Assembly: GCF_009737085.1 (NCBI RefSeq)
Contig: NZ_WOVL01000015.1
Location: 59,625-123,624, forward strand
Source of the DNA: Paenibacillus sp. NEAU-GSW1
GTDB taxonomy: Bacteria > Bacillota > Bacilli > Paenibacillales > Paenibacillaceae
Length of the DNA: 64,000 bases
Direction of reading: 5' to 3'
Notes under the pieces: generated by a model
Databases searched by the model: none
Seen by the model: only the letters and a program-made list of their open reading frames with translations
Told to the model about the DNA's origin: nothing
Shown here: positions 51,713 through 61,110 of the stretch, piece after piece
Layout: each line of letters begins with the position of its first letter
Position numbering within the stretch: the first letter of the stretch is position 1
Position numbers and translations under genes: made by a program

Positions 51713-52585
51713 TTACGCACCCTCCCGGGTCGTTCTAACATACAGGTAGGCATCTTCGAGATTCGGAGCAAGCTGAGTGGCTTGCGCATCGGGCTGAAGG
51801 TCGGATACGATCCGCAGCTGCAGACCGTCCTCGCGGCGAATCGTTCCGCTGATCGTCCACTTGGCGCGAGCTTCCGGAAGCTGCTGTTCCTGAATAACAA
51901 CCGACCAAACCTTGCTCTGGATGCTGCGCAATAGCTGCTCAGGATCAGCCTGCGTCAACAACTTCCCCTTCGACAACATGACAATTTGGTCCGCAGTCGC
52001 TTCGATATCCGAAACGATATGCGTCGAGAAAATAATGACTCTCTCTCCCGAAAGATCGGTCAGCAAGCTTCGAAACCGCACCCGCTCCTCCGGATCAAGT
52101 CCTACTGTCGGCTCATCAATAATAAGCAATTGCGGATCGTTAAGCAGCGCCTGCGCGATGCCGATCCGTTGCCGCATGCCCCCGGAGAAACTGCCGATCG
52201 GCCGCTTGCGGACTTCTTGCAAATTCAATAACTCCAGAAGCTCCAATATGCGAGCGATGACGTTTCGTCCGCCAATGCCTTTCAATGCTGCCGCGTATTC
52301 CAAAAATTCAAGAGGGGTTAAATGAGGATAGACGCCAAAATCTTGCGGTAAATAACCGAGGGTACGGCGCAATTCGTCAGGACGCTTGCTAATATCGATT
52401 CCATCCCAAGTCATGTTCCCTTCACTTGGCTGCGATATTGTTGCCGCAATACGCATAAACGTCGATTTGCCGGCGCCGTTCGGCCCGAGCAAGCCAATAA
52501 TGCCCGGTTTTAATTGCAGGTTAATGTTGTGCAAAGCCACTTTGTCTTTTTTGTACGTTTTGCTTACTTGATTCACTTCCAACAT
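51713..52585 (-). CDS. ABC transporter ATP-binding protein
   Basis: 290 aa from ATG 52585 after GGGAGG. Walker A GPNGAGKST (34-42), Q-loop LPQDFG, signature FSGGMRQR, Walker B LLIIDEPT and H-loop STHIVSD. The C-terminal 80 residues form an extra domain. Partner of the permease at 51711. Its regulator pair lies just upstream. Confidence 0.94.
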   Translation of the reverse strand: MLEVNQVSKTYKKDKVALHNINLQLKPGIIGLLGPNGAGKSTFMRIAATISQPSEGNMTWDGIDISKRPDELRRTLGYLPQDFGVYPHLTPLEFLEYAAALKGIGGRNVIARILELLELLNLQEVRKRPIGSFSGGMRQRIGIAQALLNDPQLLIIDEPTVGLDPEERVRFRSLLTDLSGERVIIFSTHIVSDIEATADQIVMLSKGKLLTQADPEQLLRSIQSKVWSVVIQEQQLPEARAKWTISGTIRREDGLQLRIVSDLQPDAQATQLAPNLEDAYLYVRTTREGA

Positions 52586-52679
52586 GTGTATGCCTCCCAA
52601 TCGTTCAATGCTTTCATACAAGCATTGTAGACATTGAGAGTAAACATCGGGTAAACAGCAAGCAATATACAGCTTAATT

Positions 52680-53753
52680 CTAGCAGTGAAGCGATATTGT
52701 TATGATCGTTCCTCTTTGGGGCACGCTCTTAACTTCAATATGACCGTTATGCGCCAAAATGATTTGATTAGCAATTGCCATGCCCAGCCCGGTGCCTTCG
52801 GAATCGCGCTCAGTCGTCGTCCCGCGATAATATTTCTGAAAAAGACGGGCTACAGTTTCTTCGTTCATCCCTACACCGTCATCCTCGATGACGATTTTTA
52901 CAACTGCAGCTTTACGGATATGGACCTGTAAATGGGTACCGCTAGGATTATGCACAATGGCGTTGATCATTAAATTAAGCAGCGCTCGCTGCAGCAATTT
53001 AACGTCCATCTGTGATTGAATATGCGCGATGTCGGTTTCGAAAGATACAATGTGATTTATCGCGCGCGGATCGTTAGCCGCATCGGCGACAACGCGCCGA
53101 ACATATTCAACCAGATCGCCTTTTTCCAAGTTAACGGGAAATTGCTGTCCTTCAAGACGGAACGATAAATTCAGATCGCCGATCAGCTCTTCCATATGGT
53201 TCGCCTTCTGTTGAATTTCGGACAGAAACCTCGTCTTCTCCTCTTCGCTCCAGTCATACTGGGGGGCAAGCAGCAGCTCAGAATAGCCTTTAATATACGT
53301 GAGCGGCGTTTTGAGATCATGCGATATGCCGGCAATCCATTCCTTCTGCATCGTATCCAGCCGGACGCGTTCATTCTTGCTCTCTTCCAGCGTTTCAGAC
53401 AGCCGTTCAAGATGTTCGACCAGCTCTTTGTACAAACGATAGGGCCTTTTTAACTTATTTCCGCCTTTCCTATACGGACTTGCTTTTGCATCGCTGTATA
53501 AGCCGTCAGCCAATCGATTAATTTTGCCGACAATGTAGAAAATCGGCCTTCCGATATATAAACCATAGGCGATAAAAAAAAGGACGAAGACGCCCGCAAT
53601 GCCCGATAGAATGGCGACATCTTGAGCGTCCCCCTCCTTAGGCCATAGCGATTCCATTACAGAAATGCTAAAGCTTATAAGCAAACTCAGCAGTACGAGA
53701 CTGATCATAAAATGAACGGCAAGGCGAGAAATAAGCCGAATATTAGCTTTCAT
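52680..53753 (-). CDS. Sensor histidine kinase with minimal extracellular loop
   Basis: 357 aa from ATG 53753, after AAGGTG inside the regulator gene. Two membrane helices (about 11-32 and 46-66) enclose only about a dozen residues, as in intramembrane-sensing kinases of antibiotic-response systems. Then come HAMP, HisKA (WIAGISHDLKTPL, His about 145), N box LLNLMINAIVHNP and G boxes EDDGVGM and GTGLGMAIA. It overlaps the regulator gene by 11 bases and precedes the ABC exporter, which it probably controls. Confidence 0.92.
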   Translation of the reverse strand: MKANIRLISRLAVHFMISLVLLSLLISFSISVMESLWPKEGDAQDVAILSGIAGVFVLFFIAYGLYIGRPIFYIVGKINRLADGLYSDAKASPYRKGGNKLKRPYRLYKELVEHLERLSETLEESKNERVRLDTMQKEWIAGISHDLKTPLTYIKGYSELLLAPQYDWSEEEKTRFLSEIQQKANHMEELIGDLNLSFRLEGQQFPVNLEKGDLVEYVRRVVADAANDPRAINHIVSFETDIAHIQSQMDVKLLQRALLNLMINAIVHNPSGTHLQVHIRKAAVVKIVIEDDGVGMNEETVARLFQKYYRGTTTERDSEGTGLGMAIANQIILAHNGHIEVKSVPQRGTIITISLHC

Positions 53754-54474
53754 GGGCATCACCTTGGTTGGACGGAGGCATAAAACGATAACCAATCCCT
53801 CGAATATTAACGATGATTCGCGGGTTTGCCGCGTCGAGTTCGATTTTTTTCCGAAGCCGGGAAATATGAATCACAACCGTTTTTTCATCCCCCATCAACG
53901 CCGTCCCCCATACTTGATCGTAAAGCTGCATGGCGGTAAACACTTGGTTCGGATGCTCGCACAAAAAAGTGAGCAGCTCGAACTCCTTTGCCGGACAAGC
54001 CGTTTCCGCGCCGTTTACAAGCAGCTGGCCGGAGCCTTTGTTTACCGCAAATACGCCAAAATCAAGCAGCTGCGGCTTTGCTCGCGGCTTCGACTTGTAC
54101 ACGTTATGGCGACGCAGCTGCGCATTAACTCTCGCAACCACTTCCATCGGATGAAACGGCTTCGTAATATAATCATCGCCGCCGAAGCCGAGCCCCATCA
54201 CCTTATCCAAATCGCCGGTGCGGGCGGAAACAAATAGAATCGGCACGGAAGTCAGCTTGCGAATTTGCTGGCACAGCTCGAAGCCGTCCATATCGGGGAG
54301 CATGACATCAAGCAGGATAAGCTCAATCGCGCTGCTTGTCTTAACGTATTGCAGCGCTTCCGCCGCCGTAGTAGCTGTCATTATCCGTTGAAAGCCTTCT
54401 TTACGCAGCAGCGTTTCGAGCATCGTCAAGATGCCTTTCTCATCGTCGACCAACAACAATTGTTCATTTCGCAA
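53743..54474 (-). CDS. OmpR/PhoB-type response regulator
   Basis: 243 aa. Receiver with DDE at 10-12, phospho-Asp about 56 (LLDVMLPDMDG) and Lys in YITKPFH. C-terminal winged helix (about 145-240) with ELLTFLCEHPNQVFTAMQLYDQVWG. The start is TTG 54474 after AAGGGG. Pairs with the kinase downstream. Confidence 0.93.
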   Translation of the reverse strand: MRNEQLLLVDDEKGILTMLETLLRKEGFQRIMTATTAAEALQYVKTSSAIELILLDVMLPDMDGFELCQQIRKLTSVPILFVSARTGDLDKVMGLGFGGDDYITKPFHPMEVVARVNAQLRRHNVYKSKPRAKPQLLDFGVFAVNKGSGQLLVNGAETACPAKEFELLTFLCEHPNQVFTAMQLYDQVWGTALMGDEKTVVIHISRLRKKIELDAANPRIIVNIRGIGYRFMPPSNQGDAHES

Positions 54475-54496
54475 ACGAATTCCATCCCCTTCTATA

Positions 54497-56059
54497 TCAA
54501 TTACCGGCTTGCCATTCCTTCAGTCTCTTCTTATCGCGCTTGCCTAGAGGGGTGTAAGGAATTTGATCGATCAACACAATCCCCTTCGGCATTTGGTACC
54601 TTGCCGCCTTGGAACGCAGCCATTCCGTTAGTTGTTCTTCTGTAAGATACGCATCCGGAGCTGTCTGCACGAACGCTTTTAACCTTTGCCCAAACTGTTC
54701 GTCAGCAATGCCAATGACAGCCGCATCTTCTACAGACGGATGCTCCAGCAATATGCGTTCAAGCTCGATCGGATACACATTTTCCCCGCCGGAAACGATC
54801 CGGTCATCCACTCTGCCCTTCAAAAAATAGTAGCCGTTCTCATCCCGATAGCCTAGATCGCCGGTTTCAATCCAGCTGCCGCGCCGATTTCTCATCGACC
54901 AGTCATTGCGAATGCAAAATTGGCCGACCGTGCCGTCAGCGACTCTATTATAATCCCGATCTACGATGTAAAGACGGACGCCCTTAATCAGCTTTCCGAT
55001 CGTGCTCGGGGAATATTTCAAATGATACGGTGTCGCAATGACGTTCAATCCCGCTTCGGACGTCCCGTACAAATTGTACAGAACATCTCCAAGCTTCGCG
55101 GACACTTCAGCAGCAAGGCGCGGATTGAGCTCAGCGCCGCCTGAAGCGATACAAGCCAGCGATTTCAAATCTTCCGCGTTCTGCTTTAGCATTCGTTCGA
55201 TCATTAACGGAACGACGGATATAACTTCCGCCTTGTATTCCCGAACGATCCCGCACGCTTTCTCGGCATGAAAGCCTTCACTTATAATCATTCTTTTGCC
55301 CAGCGCCGAGAATAACAGCAGCAGCGCTATGCCGTAGCCGTGATAGATCGGCGTAGCGATATAAGCCGTCTTGTACTCCGTAAGACGCAGCCGCGTCAGC
55401 ATTGTCGAGAACGGAATCAAATAGTTCATCAGCGACGGCTTGTGCGCAACGCTTTTCGCCTTTCCGGTAGTGCCGCCAGTCAGCAGCATCAATTTGCCCG
55501 AGGAATGACGCCCCGGTCTTCTGCTTGGCATCACCTCGTTCGAAGCTGTCTCCAGCAAGCGATTAACCGCCGGCAGCCGTTCATGGCAAGCCGCGAGCTT
55601 CGGGGTGCCGCGAGCGATGCGTTCGACAGTCGCAATCCGTTCTGCATCATAGATAATTAGGTCAAAAGAATACGCCTCTTGAAGCTGGCGGAATTGATCG
55701 TCGCTCATCTCGGCGTTAAGCAAATATATATCCGCGCCGGTCCCGGAAACCGCATAAATGCCTTTGACCAGCGCAGCGTGATTTTTACACAGAAAAGCGA
55801 CCTTGCTGCCGCTCATGATTCCATATTGCCGCTTCAACGCAAACGACAGCTTCTCTGACTGTTCCAGCAGCTGTGAATAGGTTGCACTTTCGCGGTCATC
55901 CGTCAATGCGATCCGTCCGCCGTATGCCCGCTCCGCTATTTTCAACAACGCCAACAGATTGACGCCGTAACGGCTAATTGCCGCTAGCAAGCGATACAAC
56001 CCGAGCGGCGACAGCCAATTTAATTGATGCAGCACATAGACGAGATAATAGAATCGCAT
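54497..56059 (-). CDS. AMP-dependent acyl-CoA/acyl-acid synthetase (ANL superfamily)
   Basis: 520 aa from ATG 56059, eight bases after AAGGAGG. Adenylation motifs: LMLLTGGTTGKAKSV (P-loop-like, residue about 190), LYGTSEAG, ETGDLGYRDENGYYFLKGRVDD and the C-terminal catalytic Lys in PLGKRDKKRLKEW. The N-terminal 45 residues are hydrophobic. It activates a carboxylic acid as acyl-AMP. It directly follows an SDR (starting two bases after its stop), suggesting that the two act on the same lipid or polyketide-like substrate. Confidence 0.88.
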   Translation of the reverse strand: MRFYYLVYVLHQLNWLSPLGLYRLLAAISRYGVNLLALLKIAERAYGGRIALTDDRESATYSQLLEQSEKLSFALKRQYGIMSGSKVAFLCKNHAALVKGIYAVSGTGADIYLLNAEMSDDQFRQLQEAYSFDLIIYDAERIATVERIARGTPKLAACHERLPAVNRLLETASNEVMPSRRPGRHSSGKLMLLTGGTTGKAKSVAHKPSLMNYLIPFSTMLTRLRLTEYKTAYIATPIYHGYGIALLLLFSALGKRMIISEGFHAEKACGIVREYKAEVISVVPLMIERMLKQNAEDLKSLACIASGGAELNPRLAAEVSAKLGDVLYNLYGTSEAGLNVIATPYHLKYSPSTIGKLIKGVRLYIVDRDYNRVADGTVGQFCIRNDWSMRNRRGSWIETGDLGYRDENGYYFLKGRVDDRIVSGGENVYPIELERILLEHPSVEDAAVIGIADEQFGQRLKAFVQTAPDAYLTEEQLTEWLRSKAARYQMPKGIVLIDQIPYTPLGKRDKKRLKEWQAGN

Positions 56060-56061
56060 CT

Positions 56062-56904
56062 TCATCTCCTCCTTCTCAGCAGCGCAGGCGCGACCTTATC
56101 CCACGCCCCTCGCAACAGCACAGATGCCAGCTGGCCGCCAAACAGCCACCAAGGCGCATATTTGGCGCGTCTTGTGTACATTGACTTCGCGATCGTTTGC
56201 GCGGCATGGACGGCGCTCATTGCGGGCATGTTGCGATAGGCTTCAGTCGGCAAAATCATTGGCGTTCGAACTAACGGCAAGTAAATCGAAGTCGTCGCTA
56301 TGCCTTTGGCATTTAACTCCGGAGCAATCGACCGCAGCCATACGTCAAACGCCGATTTAGAGGCTTGATAAGCCGACCAATGCGGAATCGGAAGCAGCGA
56401 CGCATTAATCGTCGAAACGTTGATAATATGCCCCTTTCGCCGCTCCAGTTCAGGCAATGCCGATAACAGCAGCTGTACGGGCGCCAAATAATTAATCGCC
56501 ATCGTCCGTTTGAAATCATGATGACGGTCGAGCGAATTCCAAATCGACCGTTTGATCGACAGGCCCGCATTGCTGACAATGATATCGAGGCCATCGGGAA
56601 GCCCGTTCAAGTTGGACAGCAGCTCTGCCATTTCATCCTCATTCCGCAAATCTGCGCTATATACGCTTACTTTGGCTTGCTCCCTCTCGATATGCTGCTT
56701 CATGGCGTTAAGCTTGTCCGCTCTCCTGGCGACCAGGATGAGATGCGCCCGGCATGGAGCAAGCAAATAGGCGAGCTGCTCGCCAATTCCCGAGCTTGCT
56801 CCTGTAATTAATATCGTTTTGCCCTCTGCTGCGAGTGCAAGCTTTCTTGAATGCAACCGCACCGGCGGAAATAAAACTTTTTCCAGAAGACTGGATTTCG
56901 GCAT
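56062..56904 (-). CDS. Short-chain dehydrogenase/reductase
   Basis: 280 aa with an N-terminal extension of about 28 residues. Cofactor loop TGASSGIGEQLAY, SNAGLSIKRSI, and the catalytic YQASKSAF near residue 180. The C-terminal 50 residues are basic and Trp-rich (RRAKYAPWWLFGGQ), as in lipid-acting SDRs. Start after AGAGGA. Closely linked to the acyl-adenylating enzyme. Confidence 0.9.
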   Translation of the reverse strand: MPKSSLLEKVLFPPVRLHSRKLALAAEGKTILITGASSGIGEQLAYLLAPCRAHLILVARRADKLNAMKQHIEREQAKVSVYSADLRNEDEMAELLSNLNGLPDGLDIIVSNAGLSIKRSIWNSLDRHHDFKRTMAINYLAPVQLLLSALPELERRKGHIINVSTINASLLPIPHWSAYQASKSAFDVWLRSIAPELNAKGIATTSIYLPLVRTPMILPTEAYRNMPAMSAVHAAQTIAKSMYTRRAKYAPWWLFGGQLASVLLRGAWDKVAPALLRRRR

Positions 56905-56940
56905 TATTCTGTTCCTCTCTTGACGTCATTGGTCACTGCC

Positions 56941-58410
56941 TTATCGCTTCTTGAAACGGATCCATACCATAGCGTGCAATAATCCGAGCGCAAACAAAGC
57001 GATCGACCCAAACAGCAAGGCATGTCCTGCTCCCGCCACATAATGAACGATTAAAAGCCAAGACGAATCCGAAATAACGGGAATCTCAATAAGAAGCGCC
57101 AGCGGTATTCCTATATGAAATAGAATCAACATAAGCTTGACCGCTTTCCGCTTCACACTCCTTGCATTGTGCCTGCGTATGGAGCGGACAAGCGAATAAA
57201 CGGAAGCCAGAATAAAGAGAAGTTTTGCAAGGATGAGTCCGTTCAAATATAAATCTAAAGGGCCAAAATGGACTAACAGCGGAAAATTCGGGCTGTATGT
57301 ATTCAGAATGACATCCATTATTCGATACGAGATTTCCTCATACGCGCTGCCGTACACCATTGTTTTTACTGCATCATTGGTGTTCATCAGCACAACCAGC
57401 CCCCAGCCGGTCGAAGGATGAATGATAATGTCGCTGTGAAAATTTTCCGTATCCCCGCTGTGCGTAAGCTTTGCAGAATCGGTAAACCATCCCATGCCAT
57501 ATGGAAACGCGGACGTCCTTATGTGCATCGTTTCCATTCCTTGCTCGCTTAAAATACGGTTGTCCTTATAGCTTCCTCCATTTATTTGCGCGATCAAATA
57601 ATGCGTCATGTCTTCCGCTGAGGCGCTCAAGTATCCGGCAGGCACATTGAATGGCCGAATTTTGGGAGTTGTCGGCATCGTCCAGCCGAACAGCGATTGA
57701 AAACCGCTGGACAATCCGTTCTGAGCGGCATCATTGGCATCGGCAAAACTGTTGCGCATCTCCAATGGCCCAAAAATATGTTTCTCCATATATTGTTCGT
57801 AGGACATCCCTGACGCTTGCCTTACAATTTCTCCTAATATTATATAATTTGTATTCGAATACTGGAAAGTGCTTCCTGAAAATTTATCTGTTTTACGGTT
57901 CAGCTGTTCTCGAAGCTCCGATTTTAGCGATCGTTGCGAAACATACAAGATAGACCTCCCATCGTTCGTAGACAGCCCGCTCGTCTGGTTTAGAAGCTGC
58001 CGAACGGTTACAAGACGAGTCTGTGTGGAATCTTCCGCCGCTAACCAAGGCAAATAGCGCTGTACGCTCGAATCTAAATCGACCGCTCCCTGCTCTGCAA
58101 GCTGCATGATCGCTAAAGCGGTAAACGACTTGCTGACTGATCCGAGAATAAACGGCGTTTCCGGCGTTACGGCTCTTCCGCCTTTATCCGCTATGCCGTA
58201 GCCTTTTAGGCTAATGATTTGGCCGCCTTTTACAATTCCAATCGCCAAGCCGGGAATATGGAAGTCTTTCATCCCCTGCTTGATAAGCTTATCGATTTCT
58301 TGTTCGTCAATGACAGCTTCTGGTCCCGATTCCAAAGCCTCTGCCGGCAATGGCGGGCTAGAAACAAACAAGAGCAACAAAGCAAGTACAATTGCAATCA
58401 ACGCTCTCAT
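56941..58410 (-). CDS. Membrane-anchored serine hydrolase (class C beta-lactamase family)
   Basis: 489 aa. Signal peptide (residues 1-24), then a penicillin-binding/esterase fold: nucleophile Ser 91 in SVSK (Ser-x-x-Lys), Tyr-Ser-Asn 184-186, and the HSGDT motif near residue 320. The last 110 residues carry three or four membrane helices. Such proteins are D-aminopeptidases, esterases or self-resistance hydrolases. Start overlaps the upstream lipoprotein stop (ATGA). Confidence 0.9.
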   Translation of the reverse strand: MRALIAIVLALLLLFVSSPPLPAEALESGPEAVIDEQEIDKLIKQGMKDFHIPGLAIGIVKGGQIISLKGYGIADKGGRAVTPETPFILGSVSKSFTALAIMQLAEQGAVDLDSSVQRYLPWLAAEDSTQTRLVTVRQLLNQTSGLSTNDGRSILYVSQRSLKSELREQLNRKTDKFSGSTFQYSNTNYIILGEIVRQASGMSYEQYMEKHIFGPLEMRNSFADANDAAQNGLSSGFQSLFGWTMPTTPKIRPFNVPAGYLSASAEDMTHYLIAQINGGSYKDNRILSEQGMETMHIRTSAFPYGMGWFTDSAKLTHSGDTENFHSDIIIHPSTGWGLVVLMNTNDAVKTMVYGSAYEEISYRIMDVILNTYSPNFPLLVHFGPLDLYLNGLILAKLLFILASVYSLVRSIRRHNARSVKRKAVKLMLILFHIGIPLALLIEIPVISDSSWLLIVHYVAGAGHALLFGSIALFALGLLHAMVWIRFKKR

Positions 58411-58907
58411 CGTTCAAAAATCGAGTAATCGGATACGGCAATTACAGCGATCCGTTCCTCTTCCTTAATAAATTCAATGACACGCTTGTTTTCCTTATCT
58501 AAATAACCTTGAATAGATAAGCCCTCATAATTCCGCTCATAATAATTCGGCCCGTATACATCAGCGATTCGCTCCGCTTGATCGCCAATCTGCAAACCCT
58601 TGGCCGTCAGTTGTCCGGCTTCCACGTTAATTTGGACAACTTTCCCTCCATAGAGCACATAATTGTATCCGCTGTATTGAAATACGCTCTCTCCTTTCTT
58701 CGTCTCTAATCGCAATTCCGGCTCGCCTAGCGCGGCGAGAACCTCTTGCTCCGATGCGTTAAATCGGTCCAGTTGTCCAAGCTCCGAGCTTAAATCGGTG
58801 CTTTGAACCGCAGCGGCGAGATCAAGCGGTGAAGATTTAGATTTTTCCGTCTGTCCGCAAGCTGCGATGATAAGAACAACTATGATTGCCATAATCACTT
58901 TTTTCAT
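58407..58907 (-). CDS. Small lipoprotein of unknown function
   Basis: 166 aa. Lipobox IIAAC (Cys 17). The rest resembles the YjgB/DUF4309-type domain loosely (EVLAALGEPELRLETKKGESVFQYSGYNYVLYGGKV), but I cannot assign a family. Coupled to the serine hydrolase. First gene of the minus-strand block that may extend to 49862. Confidence 0.75.
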   Translation of the reverse strand: MKKVIMAIIVVLIIAACGQTEKSKSSPLDLAAAVQSTDLSSELGQLDRFNASEQEVLAALGEPELRLETKKGESVFQYSGYNYVLYGGKVVQINVEAGQLTAKGLQIGDQAERIADVYGPNYYERNYEGLSIQGYLDKENKRVIEFIKEEERIAVIAVSDYSIFER

Positions 58908-59392
58908 AGCTCAATTCCCCAGTTCATATCTATTGATTTTTCATTCTGCTTCTATTGGTCGGCAAACGAGAAAAGGTTCACTTTCTGTACAAAATAAAAA
59001 ACGTGCTGTCCCAAAAGTCAGTAAATTGACGATGAGACGGCTTATTTGGTTAAACAGCAACCTGCGCATTTCGAATGTTCTTCCGATCGTCATTGCTCGG
59101 GGATTCCTGTGAATTAACGAGATGCGGTTGGAATCCCCTCACAAAAACGACCGCTGACGCTTCTCCAGAATCATTCGAATTGCTCCGATTGCCTTTAACC
59201 TGTTTATTAAATTGTTAGCTATGAAAGTGGTTGGTCAGGGGAGGATTGTAAAAACTCGACTGGAGGAAGCAATCGGTTCTAAACTAAGCTGTCTGTTCTC
59301 AACGGATATGACCTATGATAAACTTAGGTTATCAAAATTTTCCAAATAAGAAATAGACATTGATTAAGCCTTGATATTGGGGGAGCTAACAT
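58908..59392. other. Intergenic region with probable IS debris
   Basis: No convincing gene. A segment around 59000-59040 (CTGTCCCAAAAGTC...) looks like the outer end of an insertion sequence found in Firmicutes. The rest is AT-rich and has no strong promoter except near the phosphatase remnant. Confidence 0.35.
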
Positions 59393-59799
59393 ATAATTCA
59401 TGTAATTAGGCACGGTCAAACCGACTTAAATATAGAGCGGAAAATGCAAGGGAGAATGGGATTGCCGTTAAATGAATACGGATTAGAACAAGCACAGGGA
59501 TTAAGAGATGAACTCAAAAATATAAATTTTGATTTTGTATTTTCATCCCCGCAAGAGAGAGCCATCCAAACTGCCGAAATAGTTACTGGACTTAAAGCAA
59601 CCGTAGATGAAAGGCTCGATGTCTATGATTTAGGAGAAGCTGATAGAGTACCTATCAACGAACTGAAGATGTCTGGACCATTACCTGATACAAATGTATA
59701 TAAAGGGGTTGAAGACCCAAATGAAGGAATACCTACTGATGGTAATATTTTAAATTCTCATCAGATACTGGATATTACAAGACTTATAATTTTGGCTAT
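59393..59799 (+). pseudogene. Histidine-phosphatase (phosphoglycerate-mutase-like) remnant
   Basis: Frame reads I-H-V-I-R-H-G-Q-T-D-L-N from 59396, the catalytic RHG motif, and FVFSSPQERAIQTAEIV with the second conserved Arg. GGGGGAG lies seven bases before ATA at 59393, where the start would be ATG in a normal gene. The gene is cut near 59800, where a transposase sequence begins in another frame; a full member has about 190 residues and only about 135 are here. Confidence 0.8.
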
Positions 59800-60420
59800 G
59801 TTTAACCCGAAATGGACGAAACCTATTTCCTGTTCTCTGAAAAAGGCAAGCGGAATATCGTTGAACGTAAGCCAAGAAAACGTGGCGGAAAATCCAAATA
59901 TCGTGGCATAAGCAACGACCAGGTTTGCGTCCTCGTAGCCCGTGACCGTCAGAAGATGACCTACTCTGGCGTTCTTGGACGTGGGCGTATTAAGACCACG
60001 AAGTTGGATGAAGCCATTGGCGGAAATCTATCCGACTCAAACGTGCTTTGCACGGATTCGTGGAGGGCATTCAGCTCTTCTGCGAATTCAAAAGGTTTGG
60101 CTCATTACCGATTCAAATCCGATGGAACGCAGCGTGTCAAGGGCGATTACCATATCCAAAACGTAAACAGCTACCACAGTTGCTTGAAGAAATGGATGGA
60201 CCACTTCAATGGTGTAGCAACCAAATATTTGCAACATTATTTGGCTTGGTTCCGTTATATAGACAGCAAGGAATATGAGAATACCTCATCGAATAAGAAG
60301 AATATGTTGGTCAAATCGTGCTTGTTTACTGTGAACTACACGAATAAAAAGCTTCGGCTGTCTGCTTATTCTTGGTAACGGGAAGTTTTGCGCAACTTCT
60401 AAAGGAATTTTCCCGTCAGT
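59800..60420 (+). mobile_element. Truncated IS1595-like element
   Basis: The 3' part of an IS with its left half missing. Ends near 60400-60420, where TTTTGCGCAACTTC may be part of the terminal repeat. It interrupts the phosphatase gene. Confidence 0.65.
59803..60378 (+). pseudogene. IS1595-family transposase, N-terminus missing
   Basis: The C-terminal DDE domain is intact from MDETYFLFSEKGKR through RKRGGKSKYRGIS and QVCVLVARDRQ (first Asp in MDE, second in LCTDSWRAF, final Glu region after HSCLKKWMDHFNGV). The zinc-ribbon N-terminal half is absent; a stop codon precedes the ATG at 59812. Confidence 0.82.
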
Positions 60421-60455
60421 ATATATGGTAACTCTAAATGCAGGAGGTGAGTCCC

Positions 60456-60866
60456 ATGAGAAAAGCACTGATTACTGGATTTCTTCTATTTTTGATGATT
60501 ATTTTAGTGTCATGTGACCAAAATAAACCAGCTAAGCAGAATCTTAATCTACATATTAGCAAGTCTGATGGACAGGGCTTCTCTATTTATAAGAAAATTG
60601 AAGACAATGAAACAGTAAATAAGATTATGGATATTTTACAAGATGTATCTTGGGAAAACGCAATAGTATCTATGTCACGGCAGCCTGATTATAAAATACT
60701 AACTGTCAATACAGACCCCACAGTTTCGTATGAACCAGTTACTTATGCTTTTTGGCTAACACCAAACAAAGACTCTTTAGAAGTAATTATTGAAGGACAA
60801 TCACAGTATGGAAAAGTTTCAAGAGGGAACTCAAAAGTGCTTCTGTCTATTCTGGGAACGCCATGA
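60456..60866 (+). CDS. Small lipoprotein of unknown function
   Basis: 136 aa from ATG 60456 after AGGAGGTGAG. Lipobox LVSC (Cys 20). AT-rich. No domain recognised. Monocistronic, between IS debris and a terminator. Confidence 0.78.
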   Translation: MRKALITGFLLFLMIILVSCDQNKPAKQNLNLHISKSDGQGFSIYKKIEDNETVNKIMDILQDVSWENAIVSMSRQPDYKILTVNTDPTVSYEPVTYAFWLTPNKDSLEVIIEGQSQYGKVSRGNSKVLLSILGTP

Positions 60867-60906
60867 TTCATAAGGGTTAAGCTAACGGGAACGATAGCTC
60901 AATAAA

Positions 60907-60940
60907 CCGCCTTATTCACCAAGGCGGTTTTCTTATGCTC
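60907..60940 (+). terminator. Terminator after the lipoprotein gene
   Basis: AACCGCCTT / AAGGCGGTT with a short AT loop followed by TTCTT. Confidence 0.8.
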
Positions 60941-61039
60941 AAAAATCAACATTAGAGTTTAACATAGCTAAATTGTTAAATAACAAACAAAAAGAAGCCA
61001 TCTCTTATTAGAATGAAGGTACGACCCAAACATCCAAAA

Positions 61040-61085
61040 AGGAAAGGCTTCTTATGTACAAAGAATATACCATGGATCAACAGCG
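61040..61085 (+). other. Possible 5' remnant of an IS1182-like transposase gene
   Basis: AGGAAAGGCTTCTT then ATG TAC AAA GAA TAT ACC ATG GAT CAA (MYKEYTMDQ), which resembles the first codons of IS1182-type transposases. It breaks off within ten codons, where the nucleotidyltransferase gene begins on the other strand. Weak evidence. Confidence 0.3.
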
Positions 61086-61110
61086 AGCTGTTACTCTGGC
61101 GAGCATACGC

